Assembly (NCBI GenBank): GCA_039193455.1
Contig: JBCCWO010000020.1
Span: 1 to 64,000 of the forward strand
Direction: 5' to 3'
Length of the DNA stretch: 64,000 nucleotides
Source of the DNA: JBCBGF01 sp039193455
Lineage (GTDB): Bacteria > Pseudomonadota > Alphaproteobacteria > Rhodobacterales > Rhodobacteraceae
The notes beneath the pieces are model-generated. The model made no database searches and was not told the origin of the DNA. It saw only the letters and a program-made list of their open reading frames with translations. A program made the position numbers and the translations under genes. Shown here piece by piece: positions 15,868 to 25,617 of the stretch (positions within the stretch are counted from its first letter, which is position 1; the number at the start of each line of letters is the position of its first letter).

Positions 15868-18802
15868 CGCAGGCGACCGGTCACGGATCTTTGGCCTGCC
15901 CCCGGGGGTCGACTTTCCCAAGACGCTGATCGCGGGCCTGACCCAGCGAATGGGCGCCGCCCCGCCCGATGCATTGGCGCAGGTCGAGGTCTTCGTGAAC
16001 ACCCGCCGGATGCAGCGGCGTTTGCGAGCGCTGTTCGATGCGGGGCCTGCGCGTCTTTTGCCCCAGATCAGGGTTGTCTCTGATATCGGACGCGACACGC
16101 CGATGCGCGGGGTCCCGCCCTCGGTCCCGCCGCTTCGTCGGCGGTTGGAGCTGGCACAGCTCGTCTCCGAACTCCTCGCCGCGCAACCCGACCTTGCCCC
16201 GGATGCGGCCACCTATGATCTGGCCGACAGCCTGGCCGCTCTGATGGATGAGATGCAGGGCGAGGGTGTCGATTTCGCCGCAATAGACACGCTTGATGTG
16301 GCCAGCCACTCCGCCCATTGGGAAAGGAGCCTCGCCTTTATCCGCATTGTCAGAGACTATCTGGCGGTGGCGGGCACCCAGGCGCCCGATCCAGAGGCCC
16401 GCCAGCGCATGGTGGTCACCGCGCAGATCGCGGCCTGGGCCGCCGAACCGCCAAAGCATCCTGTGCTGATTGCGGGCACTACCGGATCGCGCGGCACCAC
16501 GGCGCTGTTGATGGATGCCATCGCGCGGTTGCCCCAGGGGGCGGTGATCCTGCCGGGCTTCGACTTTGATCTGCCCGGCCATGTCTGGCAGGCGCTTCAG
16601 GCCGATCCGCTGCAAGAGGACCATCCGCAGTACCGCTTTGCCCAACTGCTCGCCCGCCACAGCGCAGACCGCGAAACGGTCCGCGCCTGGGCGGAAGAGC
16701 CCGCTCCGGCGCCCGCGCGAAACGCGCTCGTCTCGCTGTCGCTGCGTCCCGCGCCTGTAACCAACCAATGGCTGAGCGAGGGGCAAAGGCTCACACACCT
16801 CGACACCGCCATGGCAGGCGCAAGCCTTGTCGAGGCGCCGTCCGAACGGCACGAGGCCACAGCCATCGCCCTGATGCTGCGTCAGGCGTTGGAGCGGGGC
16901 GAAAAGGCGGCCCTGATCACCCCAGATCGGATGTTGACCCGCCGGGTGACCGCGATGCTCGATCGCTGGGGGATCGAACCCGATGACAGCGCCGGCCGCC
17001 CGCTGTCGCTGTCCGCACCCGGCCGGTTCCTGCGGCACGTCGCCCGTTTGGGCGTCGAGCGGATCACCTCAGAACAGGTTCTCGTCCTGCTCAAGCACCC
17101 GTTGACGGCCACCGGCAGCGATCGTGGCCAGCACCTGATCTGGACGCGCCAGCTAGAGCTGTGGATACGCCGGCATGGGCTGCCCTTTCCCACGGAACAG
17201 AGCCTAGCGCGCTGGCACGGCGAGGATGCCACGCCCGAGCAGCGGACCTGGTGCGCCTGGTTGGTCAACACGCTATTGGCGCAGACCGGTGGTGCCCGCC
17301 CGCTGACCACCCACGTCGCAGACCTTCTGCGGCGGGCCGAGGCACTGGCCGCCGGACCAAGCGCCGGGCCCCACACCCTGTGGGACGAGGCCGCGGGGCG
17401 TCAGGCGCGCCAGACGATGGAAGAATTGCAACGCGAAGCCGGGGCAGGGGGCGCGCTGGACCCTGCCGAGTTCGACGCCCTGCTGCGTTCGATCCTGGAT
17501 CGTCAGGATGTCCGCGACCCGGTGCGCCCGCATCCCGATGTGATGATCTGGGGCACGCTTGAGGCGCGGGTGCAGGGAGCGGACCTTGTGATCCTTGGCG
17601 GGCTGAACGAGGGCAGCTGGCCCAGCCTGCCCGCACCGGACCCCTGGCTGAACCGCGCGATGCGCCGTGATGCGGGTCTATTGTTGCCCGAACGGCAGGT
17701 GGGACTGTCGGCGCACGACTATCAACAGGCCATCGCAGCACCCGTGGTTGTGCTGACCCGCGCGGTGCGCAGCGCCGAGGTTGAGCCGGTGCCGTCGCGC
17801 TGGCTGAACCGTCTGACCAATCTGTTGGCCGGTCTTCCGGAACAAGGCGGTGAGGCTGCGCTGGAACAGATGCGGGCGCGCGGGCAGGTCTGGGTCGCGC
17901 AGGCCGAGGCGCTCGATACGCCCGAACCCGTACCCGCAGCCCCACGTCCCGCGCCGCGCCCGCCGGTGACGGCGCGGCCCAAACGCCTGTCCGTCACAGA
18001 GATTCAGCGGCTGATCCGCGACCCCTATGCAATCTACGCGCGCCATGTCCTGCGCCTGCCTGTGGTCGGCCCCCTGCGCCCCAAGGCCGACGCGCTGATC
18101 CGTGGCAGCGTGCTGCACGCTGTTTTCGATGCGTTCCTGAAGACAGAGCCTGACCCCGAAACGGCGCGCGACACCCTGATCGCCACCGCCGACGCCGTGC
18201 TGGCCCGCCACGTCCCCTGGCCCGTCGCCCGACGGCTTTGGCAGGCGCGGATCGATGGTGTGGCCGACTGGTTTCTGGCATTGGAGGCGGCGCGGCGCGG
18301 CGACGTGCGGGTGGCTGCGCTGGAGTGCAGCGGGTCCCACACCTTTGCCGAGACCGGCTTTACGCTGCACGGCATTGCCGACCGGATTGATCGGACAGGT
18401 GACGGCCGTCTGATCATCCTCGACTACAAAACCGGCGCCCCGCCGACCGCCGCGATGATGCAGACGTTTGACAAACAGCTCTTGCTCGAAGCGGTGATTG
18501 CCGAAGCGGGCGGGTTTCAGGACGTGCCCGCCGCGCCGGTCGACCATGTGGCCTATATCGGGCTAGGCGCAAAGCCCGTCTTCGCGCCGTATACGGTTGA
18601 AGACAGCGACGGGCGGCAATTCTCCACCACGACCGTCCGTGCGGGGCTGATGCGCCTGATTGCCCAGTATCAGCGGCCCACCCGCGGCTACACATCCCGG
18701 CGGGCGATGCACAAGATGCGGTTTGAGGGCGATTATGACCACCTCGCCCGGTTCGGCGAATGGGATGACAGCACCGCGCCTACGCCCGAGGATGTGGGAT
18801 GA
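15860..18802 (+). CDS. addB: Double-strand break repair protein AddB
   Basis: AddB is the second subunit of the AddAB helicase-nuclease that processes double-strand ends for RecA-dependent repair, replacing RecBCD in alphaproteobacteria. The 980-residue product starts MFDAGDRSRIFGLPPGVDF, the usual N-terminus, so the start at 15860 is preferred over an upstream in-frame ATG inside murU. The C-terminal PD-(D/E)XK nuclease shows the catalytic D-Y-K at about residue 855 (ILDYKTGAPP) and an upstream RGSVLHAVFDAF segment. Its stop overlaps the addA start (ATGA). Confidence 0.95.
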   Translation: MFDAGDRSRIFGLPPGVDFPKTLIAGLTQRMGAAPPDALAQVEVFVNTRRMQRRLRALFDAGPARLLPQIRVVSDIGRDTPMRGVPPSVPPLRRRLELAQLVSELLAAQPDLAPDAATYDLADSLAALMDEMQGEGVDFAAIDTLDVASHSAHWERSLAFIRIVRDYLAVAGTQAPDPEARQRMVVTAQIAAWAAEPPKHPVLIAGTTGSRGTTALLMDAIARLPQGAVILPGFDFDLPGHVWQALQADPLQEDHPQYRFAQLLARHSADRETVRAWAEEPAPAPARNALVSLSLRPAPVTNQWLSEGQRLTHLDTAMAGASLVEAPSERHEATAIALMLRQALERGEKAALITPDRMLTRRVTAMLDRWGIEPDDSAGRPLSLSAPGRFLRHVARLGVERITSEQVLVLLKHPLTATGSDRGQHLIWTRQLELWIRRHGLPFPTEQSLARWHGEDATPEQRTWCAWLVNTLLAQTGGARPLTTHVADLLRRAEALAAGPSAGPHTLWDEAAGRQARQTMEELQREAGAGGALDPAEFDALLRSILDRQDVRDPVRPHPDVMIWGTLEARVQGADLVILGGLNEGSWPSLPAPDPWLNRAMRRDAGLLLPERQVGLSAHDYQQAIAAPVVVLTRAVRSAEVEPVPSRWLNRLTNLLAGLPEQGGEAALEQMRARGQVWVAQAEALDTPEPVPAAPRPAPRPPVTARPKRLSVTEIQRLIRDPYAIYARHVLRLPVVGPLRPKADALIRGSVLHAVFDAFLKTEPDPETARDTLIATADAVLARHVPWPVARRLWQARIDGVADWFLALEAARRGDVRVAALECSGSHTFAETGFTLHGIADRIDRTGDGRLIILDYKTGAPPTAAMMQTFDKQLLLEAVIAEAGGFQDVPAAPVDHVAYIGLGAKPVFAPYTVEDSDGRQFSTTTVRAGLMRLIAQYQRPTRGYTSRRAMHKMRFEGDYDHLARFGEWDDSTAPTPEDVG

Positions 18803-21800
18803 CCGCCCTGCACCCCGCCAGCATCGCGCAGAACAACGCCGCCGATCCGCGCAATTCGACCTGGCTGTCGGCCAATGCGGGCTCGGGCAAGACGCGTGTT
18901 CTGACCGACCGGGTCGCGCGGCTCTTGCTGAACGGGGTCGACCCGCAGAACATCCTGTGCCTGACCTATACCAAGGCCGCCGCGGCCGAGATGCAGAACC
19001 GCTTGTTCCAGCGGCTGGGCGCGTGGTCGATGCTGGCCGATGACGCGCTGCGGGGTGAGCTGCGTGCCCTGGGCGTGCCCGACCTTGGCGATCTGGGCAC
19101 CGCCCGCACGCTGTTCGCCCGCGCGATTGAGACGCCGGGCGGACTCAAGATCCAGACGATCCACTCCTTTTGCGCGGCCATCCTGCGGCGTTTCCCGCTG
19201 GAGGCGGGGGTGAGCCTTGGGTTTCAGGAAATGGATGGTTCCGCCCAGGTGCATCTGATCGCCGATGTGCTGGACACGCTGGCCGAGGGCGATACCGGCG
19301 CCTGCATCAGCGCGGTGGCGCGGTATCAATCCGGCGATGATCTGGAAGCGCTTGCACTGGACGTGGCACAGCATCGGCAAGCCTTTGATCCCCCGCGCGG
19401 CGCGGATGCGATCTGGGCGCAGTATGGTCTGGCACCCGGGTTTGGCGCCCAAGCGCTTGGGGCCGAGTTCCGTCGGATCGGGGCAGGGCCAGTTTTGAGC
19501 GACGCCGTACCGATCCTGCTTGCGGGCTCAGCGACCGAGCAAAAGGTGGGGCAGGCGCTGCAAGGTGTCGATCCCGATGGGCCGGTGCAAACGATCCTTC
19601 CGGTGCTGGAAAAGCAGTTCCTGACCGGGGCCAAGACCAAGGTGCCTTTCGGCTCTAAAGCAGGAAAATTCCCCACCAAGGCCACCCGCACAGCCCATCC
19701 CGCGCTTGCCGATGCGCTGGACCGCGTGATGGATGAGGTGGAGCGCCTGCGCGGGCTGCGCATTGCGCTGGCCGCCGCGGAGAAGACGCAGGCCCTCACC
19801 GCGTTCGCCACAGCGTTTTTGCCCTCCTATGCCGCGGCCAAACAGGCGCGCGGGTGGCTTGATTTCGACGATCTGATCCTGCGCACCACGGCGCTTCTCA
19901 GCGATCCGTCGGTCGCGGCATGGGTGCTCTACCGTCTCGACGGCGGGATCGACCACGTGCTGGTCGATGAATCACAGGACACAAGCCCCGCGCAGTGGCG
20001 CATTGTCGAACTGCTGACCCAAGACCTCGGCACGGGCGAGGGCACACGGGCCGAGACGCCGCGCACCCTGTTTGTCGTAGGCGATAAGAAGCAGTCGATC
20101 TATTCGTTCCAGGGCGCCGATGCGGATGCGTTTGAGGCGATGCAAACCACCTTTTCCGACCGGCTGCGTCCCCAGGGCGGGCTTGCGGCGCTGAGTCTGA
20201 CGCATTCATTCCGGTCATCGCCCGCCATCCTCGACGCGGTGGATGCCACGTTCGAGGGCGATGCGGGGGCCGGGCTGGGCGATATGCGCCATGTGGCCTT
20301 TCGCGACGCGATGCCGGGGCGCGTGGACCTGTGGCCGCTGATCCCCAAGGCCGAGGCACCCGAGGATGGCGACTGGACCGACCCGGTGGATCAACCCGCG
20401 CCCAGCGCCGAGTCGAACCTGCTGGCCGACAGCATCGCCCGCGAGATCCGGCGTCTGATCGATGCGGGTACGGTCATCGAGCATCCGAAAGACGGGACCC
20501 GGAACCTGTCCGAAGGGGATTTCCTGATCCTTGTCCAGGGCCGGTCGGGCGGAGGCGATCTGTTTCACAAGATCATCCGCGCCTGCAAAGGCGTCGGGCT
20601 TGCCGTCGCGGGCGCCGACCGGCTGAAGATCGGCGGCGAGCTGGCCGTGCGCGATATCCGGGCGCTCTTGTCGGTGCTGGCGCTGCCGGAGGACAGCCTG
20701 TCTCTGGCCGCGGCGCTGCGCTCACCGCTGTTTGGCTGGGGCGAGGGGGATCTCTACCACCTCGCCGCCGGGCGGGAGGAAGCGCATCTTTGGGCCGCCT
20801 TGCGCAACGCAAAAGAGACGCACCCTGACACCTGGGCCGTGATCTCGGATCTTACCCGCGCGGCCGATTTCCTGCGGCCCTACGATTTGGTGGAACGCCT
20901 GCTCATTCGTCATGGTGGCCGCGCGCGTCTCATTGCGCGCCTGGGGCCCGAGGCCGAAGACGGGATTGACGAACTTCTCAACCAGGCGCTGCACTACGAG
21001 GCGCAGGAAACGCCCAGCCTGACCGGGTTTCTGGCCTGGCTTGATGGCGAAGACGTCGAGGTCAAGCGCCAGCTTGAAGCAGGCGGCGGGCGCATCCGGG
21101 TGATGACGGTGCATGGCGCCAAGGGGCTGGAGGCGCCGGTGGTGATCCTGCCCGATACACTGCGGACACGGTCCGGCGCGCGGGATGCGGTGATCGTGGA
21201 CGAAGACGGCGGCGCGCATTGGCGACCGCCTGCGGACGCGGTGCCGCCGGGCCTGGCCCCCACGCTGAGTGCAGGGGCCGACGCGGATGCGCGCGAACGC
21301 CAGCGCCTGCTTTATGTCGCGATGACGCGGGCGCAAAGCTGGCTGATCGTGTGCGGGGCCGGGGACCCCGGCAAATCGACCGGACACTGGTATGCGGCGG
21401 TGGAGGCGGGGCTCGGGCGATTGAGTACGGCAGGGTTAGAGACACCTGCGGGGCCGGGCCGGCGCTTCGCCCGGGGTGACTGGGCCCCGAATGCAGCACC
21501 CGCCACCGGCGATCCGCCCGCGTCCGTGCGCCTGCCCGAAAGCGCGACCGCACCGGCGCGGCCACCCGAGGCACGGGCGCAAACCCTGTCGCCCTCCGAT
21601 CTTGGCGGGGCCAAGGCGCTGCCGGGCGAGGCGGGCGATGACGAAGACATCGCGTTGCGGCGGGGGCGCCAGATCCACCTACTGCTCGAGCATCTGCCAC
21701 TGGCCGGGGTCGAGGATCACGCCCAATTGGCCGAGGATCTGCTGGCGTTGGGCGAAGACGCCGCCCCGGCGAGCGAGGCCCGCGCCATGGGCACGGCAGT

Positions 21801-22167
21801 CTCGGCCCTGCTCAACGCACCGCACCTCGCCCACCTCTTTGCGCCCGACGCGCTGGCCGAGGTGCATATCACCGCCGATCTGCCGCAGCTGGGCGGCGCG
21901 CGCATTCACGGGGCAATCGACCGCCTGCTGATCGATGACACCCGCATTCTTGCCGTCGACTTCAAAACCAACGCGGTCGTCCCGGCGACCGAAGCAGAAG
22001 TGCCCGTCGGCCTCTTGCGCCAGATGGGCGCCTATCGTGCCGCGCTGACACAGATCTATCCCGACCGCCCGGTGAAAACCGCAATTCTCTGGACGGCAAC
22101 TGCCGATCTCATGCCGCTCTCAAACGAGATCGTGATGGAGGCGCTGCAAGCGACGACCATATCTTGA
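18799..22167 (+). CDS. addA: Double-strand break repair helicase-nuclease AddA
   Basis: AddA is the UvrD-like helicase and second nuclease of AddAB. The 1122-residue protein has Walker A ANAGSGKT at residues 25-32, the CLTYTKAAAAEM motif Ia, the DESQDTSPAQW Walker B/helicase motif II, the VVGDKKQSIYSFQGA motif III, TVHGAKGLEAPVV (motif V), LLYVAMTRAQ (motif VI), and a C-terminal nuclease with D1054-F-K. All helicase motifs are in order and full length. It is cotranscribed with addB and followed by trxA after 58 bases. Confidence 0.97.
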   Translation: MTALHPASIAQNNAADPRNSTWLSANAGSGKTRVLTDRVARLLLNGVDPQNILCLTYTKAAAAEMQNRLFQRLGAWSMLADDALRGELRALGVPDLGDLGTARTLFARAIETPGGLKIQTIHSFCAAILRRFPLEAGVSLGFQEMDGSAQVHLIADVLDTLAEGDTGACISAVARYQSGDDLEALALDVAQHRQAFDPPRGADAIWAQYGLAPGFGAQALGAEFRRIGAGPVLSDAVPILLAGSATEQKVGQALQGVDPDGPVQTILPVLEKQFLTGAKTKVPFGSKAGKFPTKATRTAHPALADALDRVMDEVERLRGLRIALAAAEKTQALTAFATAFLPSYAAAKQARGWLDFDDLILRTTALLSDPSVAAWVLYRLDGGIDHVLVDESQDTSPAQWRIVELLTQDLGTGEGTRAETPRTLFVVGDKKQSIYSFQGADADAFEAMQTTFSDRLRPQGGLAALSLTHSFRSSPAILDAVDATFEGDAGAGLGDMRHVAFRDAMPGRVDLWPLIPKAEAPEDGDWTDPVDQPAPSAESNLLADSIAREIRRLIDAGTVIEHPKDGTRNLSEGDFLILVQGRSGGGDLFHKIIRACKGVGLAVAGADRLKIGGELAVRDIRALLSVLALPEDSLSLAAALRSPLFGWGEGDLYHLAAGREEAHLWAALRNAKETHPDTWAVISDLTRAADFLRPYDLVERLLIRHGGRARLIARLGPEAEDGIDELLNQALHYEAQETPSLTGFLAWLDGEDVEVKRQLEAGGGRIRVMTVHGAKGLEAPVVILPDTLRTRSGARDAVIVDEDGGAHWRPPADAVPPGLAPTLSAGADADARERQRLLYVAMTRAQSWLIVCGAGDPGKSTGHWYAAVEAGLGRLSTAGLETPAGPGRRFARGDWAPNAAPATGDPPASVRLPESATAPARPPEARAQTLSPSDLGGAKALPGEAGDDEDIALRRGRQIHLLLEHLPLAGVEDHAQLAEDLLALGEDAAPASEARAMGTAVSALLNAPHLAHLFAPDALAEVHITADLPQLGGARIHGAIDRLLIDDTRILAVDFKTNAVVPATEAEVPVGLLRQMGAYRAALTQIYPDRPVKTAILWTATADLMPLSNEIVMEALQATTIS

Positions 22168-22225
22168 CGCCACCCCTATGGCTGCCTACCTTCGCTCTCT
22201 GACCTGATTTTCAAGGAGTGCCGCA

Positions 22226-22546
22226 ATGGCCACCGTCGCAGTTACCGATGACACCTTCGACGCCGAGGTTCGGGCATCCGACATCCCGGTCGTCGTGGAT
22301 TTCTGGGCCGAGTGGTGCGGCCCGTGCAAGCAGATCGGCCCCGCTCTGGAAGAGCTGAGCTCGGAATACGAGGGCAAGGTCAAGATCGTGAAGGTCAACG
22401 TCGACGACAACCCTAACTCGCCCGCACAGATGGGTGTTCGGGGGATCCCCGCGCTGTTCATGTTCAAGCACGGTGAGGTTGTGTCGAACAAGGTCGGCGC
22501 CGCCCCGAAAGCCGCGCTGCAAAGCTGGATCGACGAGGTCGTCTAA
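22226..22546 (+). CDS. trxA: Thioredoxin
   Basis: A classical cytosolic thioredoxin of 106 residues that reduces protein disulfides such as those of ribonucleotide reductase and PAPS reductase. The active site WCGPC lies at residues 30-34 in VVDFWAEWCGPC, and the cis-proline segment GIPALFMFKHG follows. AAGGAG precedes the ATG. It is the last gene of the divL-to-trxA run and is followed by a strong terminator. Confidence 0.98.
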   Translation: MATVAVTDDTFDAEVRASDIPVVVDFWAEWCGPCKQIGPALEELSSEYEGKVKIVKVNVDDNPNSPAQMGVRGIPALFMFKHGEVVSNKVGAAPKAALQSWIDEVV

Positions 22547-22569
22547 GCAGACCTGCCAACAACCAGTGC

Positions 22570-22597
22570 AAGGCGCCCGTCACGGGCGCCTTTTTGT
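22570..22597 (+). terminator. Rho-independent terminator after trxA
   Basis: AAGGCGCCCG and CGGGCGCCTT form a perfect 10-bp GC-rich stem with a three-base loop, followed at once by TTTTTGTTT. It begins 24 bases after the trxA stop and closes the long upstream operon before hslV. Confidence 0.93.
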
Positions 22598-22661
22598 TTG
22601 TGCGCTTGTGGCCCGCAGATGCCACCGCCATATAGGCCCCAACAAACGGACGGAGCGCGCA

Positions 22662-23219
22662 ATGGCCGACACAGAGTTTCCCGGTTGGCATGGCACCACG
22701 ATCATCGGGGTGCGCAAGGGTGGCAAGGTGGTGATCGCTGGCGACGGGCAGGTGAGCCTGGGCCAGACGGTGATCAAGGGCACCGCGCGCAAGGTGCGCA
22801 AGCTCAGCCCGGGCGGGTTCGACATCATCGCGGGCTTTGCCGGATCGACAGCGGATGCGTTTACCTTGCTGGAACGGTTGGAAACCAAGCTTGAGGCGAC
22901 ACCGGGGCAGTTGCAGCGGGCGGCGGTCGAGCTTGCCAAGGACTGGCGCACCGACAAGTACCTGCAAAAGCTGGAAGCGATGCTGATCGTCTCGGACGGG
23001 ACCGAGCTTTACGTCGTCACCGGCGCGGGCGATGTGCTGGAACCCGAACACGATGTGACCGCGATCGGGTCGGGCGGCAACTATGCGCTGGCCGCAGGCC
23101 GGGCGCTTATGGACAGCGATCTGGACCCGGAAGAGATCGCGCGCAAGGCGATGGCCATCGCGGCGGATATTTGTGTCTATACCAACGGCAACCTGACGGT
23201 GGAAACGCTGGGCGGCTAG
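22662..23219 (+). CDS. hslV: ATP-dependent protease peptidase subunit HslV
   Basis: HslV is the proteasome-like peptidase core that, with HslU, degrades misfolded and regulatory proteins. The 185-residue protein starts MADTEFPGWHG, a propeptide ending at Gly11. The mature N-terminal nucleophile would be Thr12 of TTIIGVRK. GDGQVSLGQTVIKGTARKVRKL and GSGGNYALAAGRAL are family signatures. The ATG at 22662 is preferred to the open frame upstream, which only covers trxA sequence in another frame. It is followed four bases later by a membrane-protein gene and then hslU. Confidence 0.97.
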   Translation: MADTEFPGWHGTTIIGVRKGGKVVIAGDGQVSLGQTVIKGTARKVRKLSPGGFDIIAGFAGSTADAFTLLERLETKLEATPGQLQRAAVELAKDWRTDKYLQKLEAMLIVSDGTELYVVTGAGDVLEPEHDVTAIGSGGNYALAAGRALMDSDLDPEEIARKAMAIAADICVYTNGNLTVETLGG

Positions 23220-23223
23220 GCGC

Positions 23224-24294
23224 GTGATCGGAACCGATGATATCCGCGCCGCGGTTGCCTCGGGCCTTTTGACCGAGGGGCAGGCGGCCTCGCTCACCGC
23301 GCTGGCCGACAGTCGACGGGGCGCGCGCGAGGGGCTCGACCCCGGCGATGAGCCCTTCGAGCTGTTTCGCGGGTTCAACGAGATCTTCATCATGGTCGGC
23401 CTGTCGATCCTTGCCGCCGGATGGGCAGGGGTCGTTGGCTGGACCGTAATGGGCGAGCTGTCGACCTGGCGCAGCACATCGATTCTGTACTCCGGCATCT
23501 CAGCCGTTTTGATCTGGGTCCTCGCCGAATACTTCATCCGTCGCCGCCGCATGGTGGGCCCGGCGATTCTGCTGTCGCTCATGTTCGCGGGCAACGCGGT
23601 TTTCGGCTTCGTCCAGCAATATGCCCAGGTCTTCATGGTCGCGCAGGAGGATTTTACCTCGCTGATCCGGCCCGGGCTGCTGACCGTCGCGGCGGTGTTC
23701 GTGTTCTGGCTGCGCTTCAAGGTCCCCTTCGCCATGGCGCTTATCGCGCTGGGCCTGTTCGCCACCGCATTGCTTGCGGCTGCGACCGGGCAGGGCACGC
23801 CGCAGAGCCTGAACGAGGTCTTCGTTCTCTCTGCCGACAGCAACTTTGCCTGGATCACGCTTGCCCTTGGCATCGTCACCTTTGGCGCCGCGATGTATTT
23901 TGACGGGTCCGACCCGCACCGCGTGACGCGCCGGTCGGCGCAAGGGTTCTGGCTGCACCTGGTTGCTGCGCCGATGATCATCAACACCGTGGCGCTGTCT
24001 ATCCTGTCGAATGATCCCGGCAGCACGTCGACGATCCTTGCGGCCATGGCGGGCTTCGCGCTGGTCGCCGTGATCATCGACCGGCGCAGCTTCCTCTTGG
24101 CCGCGATCGCCTATGTCGTCTCGGTCCTGCTGACGCTGAACCCCGCGTTCGAAGATGCGCAAGGCGCACGCGTGATCCTGGGCCTTGGCGTTTTCCTCGT
24201 GATCCTCGGCGCCTTCTGGGCACGCATCCGCGCGGGTCTTCTCAAAACCCTTCCCCTTGGCCGGTTGCGGGCCTATCTGCCCCCTGCGCACTAG
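23224..24294 (+). CDS. Polytopic membrane protein of unknown function between hslV and hslU
   Basis: The 356-residue protein has a cytoplasmic head of about 55 residues with a short DDIRAAVASGLLTEGQAASL helix-turn, then around nine to ten hydrophobic segments spread to the C-terminus. I see no catalytic motif. DUF2157-type membrane proteins have a similar head-plus-many-helices layout, but I cannot confirm that family. It lies four bases after hslV and twelve before hslU, so it is cotranscribed with both protease genes. A link to quality control of membrane proteins is possible but is only inference from position. Confidence 0.8.
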   Translation: MIGTDDIRAAVASGLLTEGQAASLTALADSRRGAREGLDPGDEPFELFRGFNEIFIMVGLSILAAGWAGVVGWTVMGELSTWRSTSILYSGISAVLIWVLAEYFIRRRRMVGPAILLSLMFAGNAVFGFVQQYAQVFMVAQEDFTSLIRPGLLTVAAVFVFWLRFKVPFAMALIALGLFATALLAAATGQGTPQSLNEVFVLSADSNFAWITLALGIVTFGAAMYFDGSDPHRVTRRSAQGFWLHLVAAPMIINTVALSILSNDPGSTSTILAAMAGFALVAVIIDRRSFLLAAIAYVVSVLLTLNPAFEDAQGARVILGLGVFLVILGAFWARIRAGLLKTLPLGRLRAYLPPAH

Positions 24295-24306
24295 ACTGGA
24301 CGTTTC

Positions 24307-25617
24307 ATGACAGACCTCACCCCCCGCGAAATCGTGTCGGAGCTTGATCGCTTCATCATCGGGCAGAAGGACGCCAAACGCGCGGTCGCCGTCGCGTTGC
24401 GCAACCGCTGGCGGCGCAAGCAACTGGCCGACGATATCCGGGACGAGGTCTATCCCAAGAACATCCTGATGATCGGGCCCACCGGTGTCGGCAAAACCGA
24501 AATCTCGCGCCGTCTCGCGCGGCTCGCCCGCGCGCCGTTTCTAAAGGTTGAGGCCACCAAGTTCACCGAGGTCGGCTATGTCGGTCGCGATGTGGAACAG
24601 ATCGTGCGGGATCTGGTCGAAGCCGCGATCACCATGACCCGCGAACATATGCGCGAGGACGTGAAGGCCAAGGCCCAGTCGAACGCCGAAAACCGCGTGT
24701 TGGAGGCCATCGCCGGCAAGGATGCCCGCCAGCAAACGCGCGAGATGTTTCGCGACAAGCTAAAGCGCGGGGAGCTGGACGACACGGTGATCGAACTTGA
24801 CGTCGCCGACAGCTCGAACCCGTTCGGTCAGATGGAAATCCCGGGCATGCCGCCGGGGCAGGGCGGCGGGATGATGAACCTGGGCGACCTGTTTGGTAAA
24901 GCGTTCCAAGGCCGGACCGTGCGCAAGAAGATGACGGTGGCGGACAGCTATGAGGTTCTGATCGCGGAAGAGGCTGACAAGCTTCTCGATGATGAAAGCG
25001 TCACCAAGGTCGCGTTGGAGGCCGTCGAACAGAACGGCATCGTGTTCCTTGACGAAATCGACAAGGTCACCGCACGGTCGGAAACCCGCGGCGCCGATGT
25101 CAGCCGCGAAGGCGTGCAGCGCGATCTGCTGCCCCTGATCGAGGGCACGACGGTGTCCACCAAACACGGGCCGGTGAAAACCGACCACATCCTGTTCATT
25201 GCCTCGGGCGCCTTCCACATCGCCAAGCCGTCGGACCTGTTGCCCGAGCTTCAGGGCCGCCTTCCGATCCGGGTGGAACTGCGGGCGCTGACCGAAGAAG
25301 ACTTTGTGCGCATCCTGACCGAGACCGACAATGCGCTGACGCGTCAGTACACCGCGCTCATGGGGACCGAAGAGGTGACGGTGACCTTCAGTGATGATGG
25401 GATTGCCGCGCTTGCACGGATTGCGGCAGAGGTGAACCAAAGCGTTGAAAACATCGGCGCGCGGCGGCTCTATACGGTCATGGAACGCGTGTTCGAAGAT
25501 CTGTCGTTCAGTGCACCGGACCGGTCTGGCGACGCGATCACGGTGGATGCGGCATTTGTCGAGGAAAATCTCGGCTCGCTGGCCCGCTCTACCGATGCGA
25601 GCCGCTATGTCCTCTAG
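24307..25617 (+). CDS. hslU: ATP-dependent protease ATPase subunit HslU
   Basis: HslU is the AAA+ unfoldase ring that feeds substrates to HslV. The 436-residue protein has Walker A GPTGVGKT (57-64), the KFTEVGYVGRDVEQ segment with the pore GYVG motif, Walker B IVFLDEIDK, sensor segments, and the C-terminal tail ending SRYVL that docks into HslV to activate it. The intermediate I domain (about 110-240) is present. It starts twelve bases after the membrane-protein gene. Confidence 0.98.
   Translation: MTDLTPREIVSELDRFIIGQKDAKRAVAVALRNRWRRKQLADDIRDEVYPKNILMIGPTGVGKTEISRRLARLARAPFLKVEATKFTEVGYVGRDVEQIVRDLVEAAITMTREHMREDVKAKAQSNAENRVLEAIAGKDARQQTREMFRDKLKRGELDDTVIELDVADSSNPFGQMEIPGMPPGQGGGMMNLGDLFGKAFQGRTVRKKMTVADSYEVLIAEEADKLLDDESVTKVALEAVEQNGIVFLDEIDKVTARSETRGADVSREGVQRDLLPLIEGTTVSTKHGPVKTDHILFIASGAFHIAKPSDLLPELQGRLPIRVELRALTEEDFVRILTETDNALTRQYTALMGTEEVTVTFSDDGIAALARIAAEVNQSVENIGARRLYTVMERVFEDLSFSAPDRSGDAITVDAAFVEENLGSLARSTDASRYVL

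Noticed and set aside
22464..24077. A 537-codon open frame on the minus strand across hslV and the membrane protein
   Set aside because: It contradicts hslV, which is certain; the hydrophobic look of part of the frame is the mirror of membrane-protein codons.
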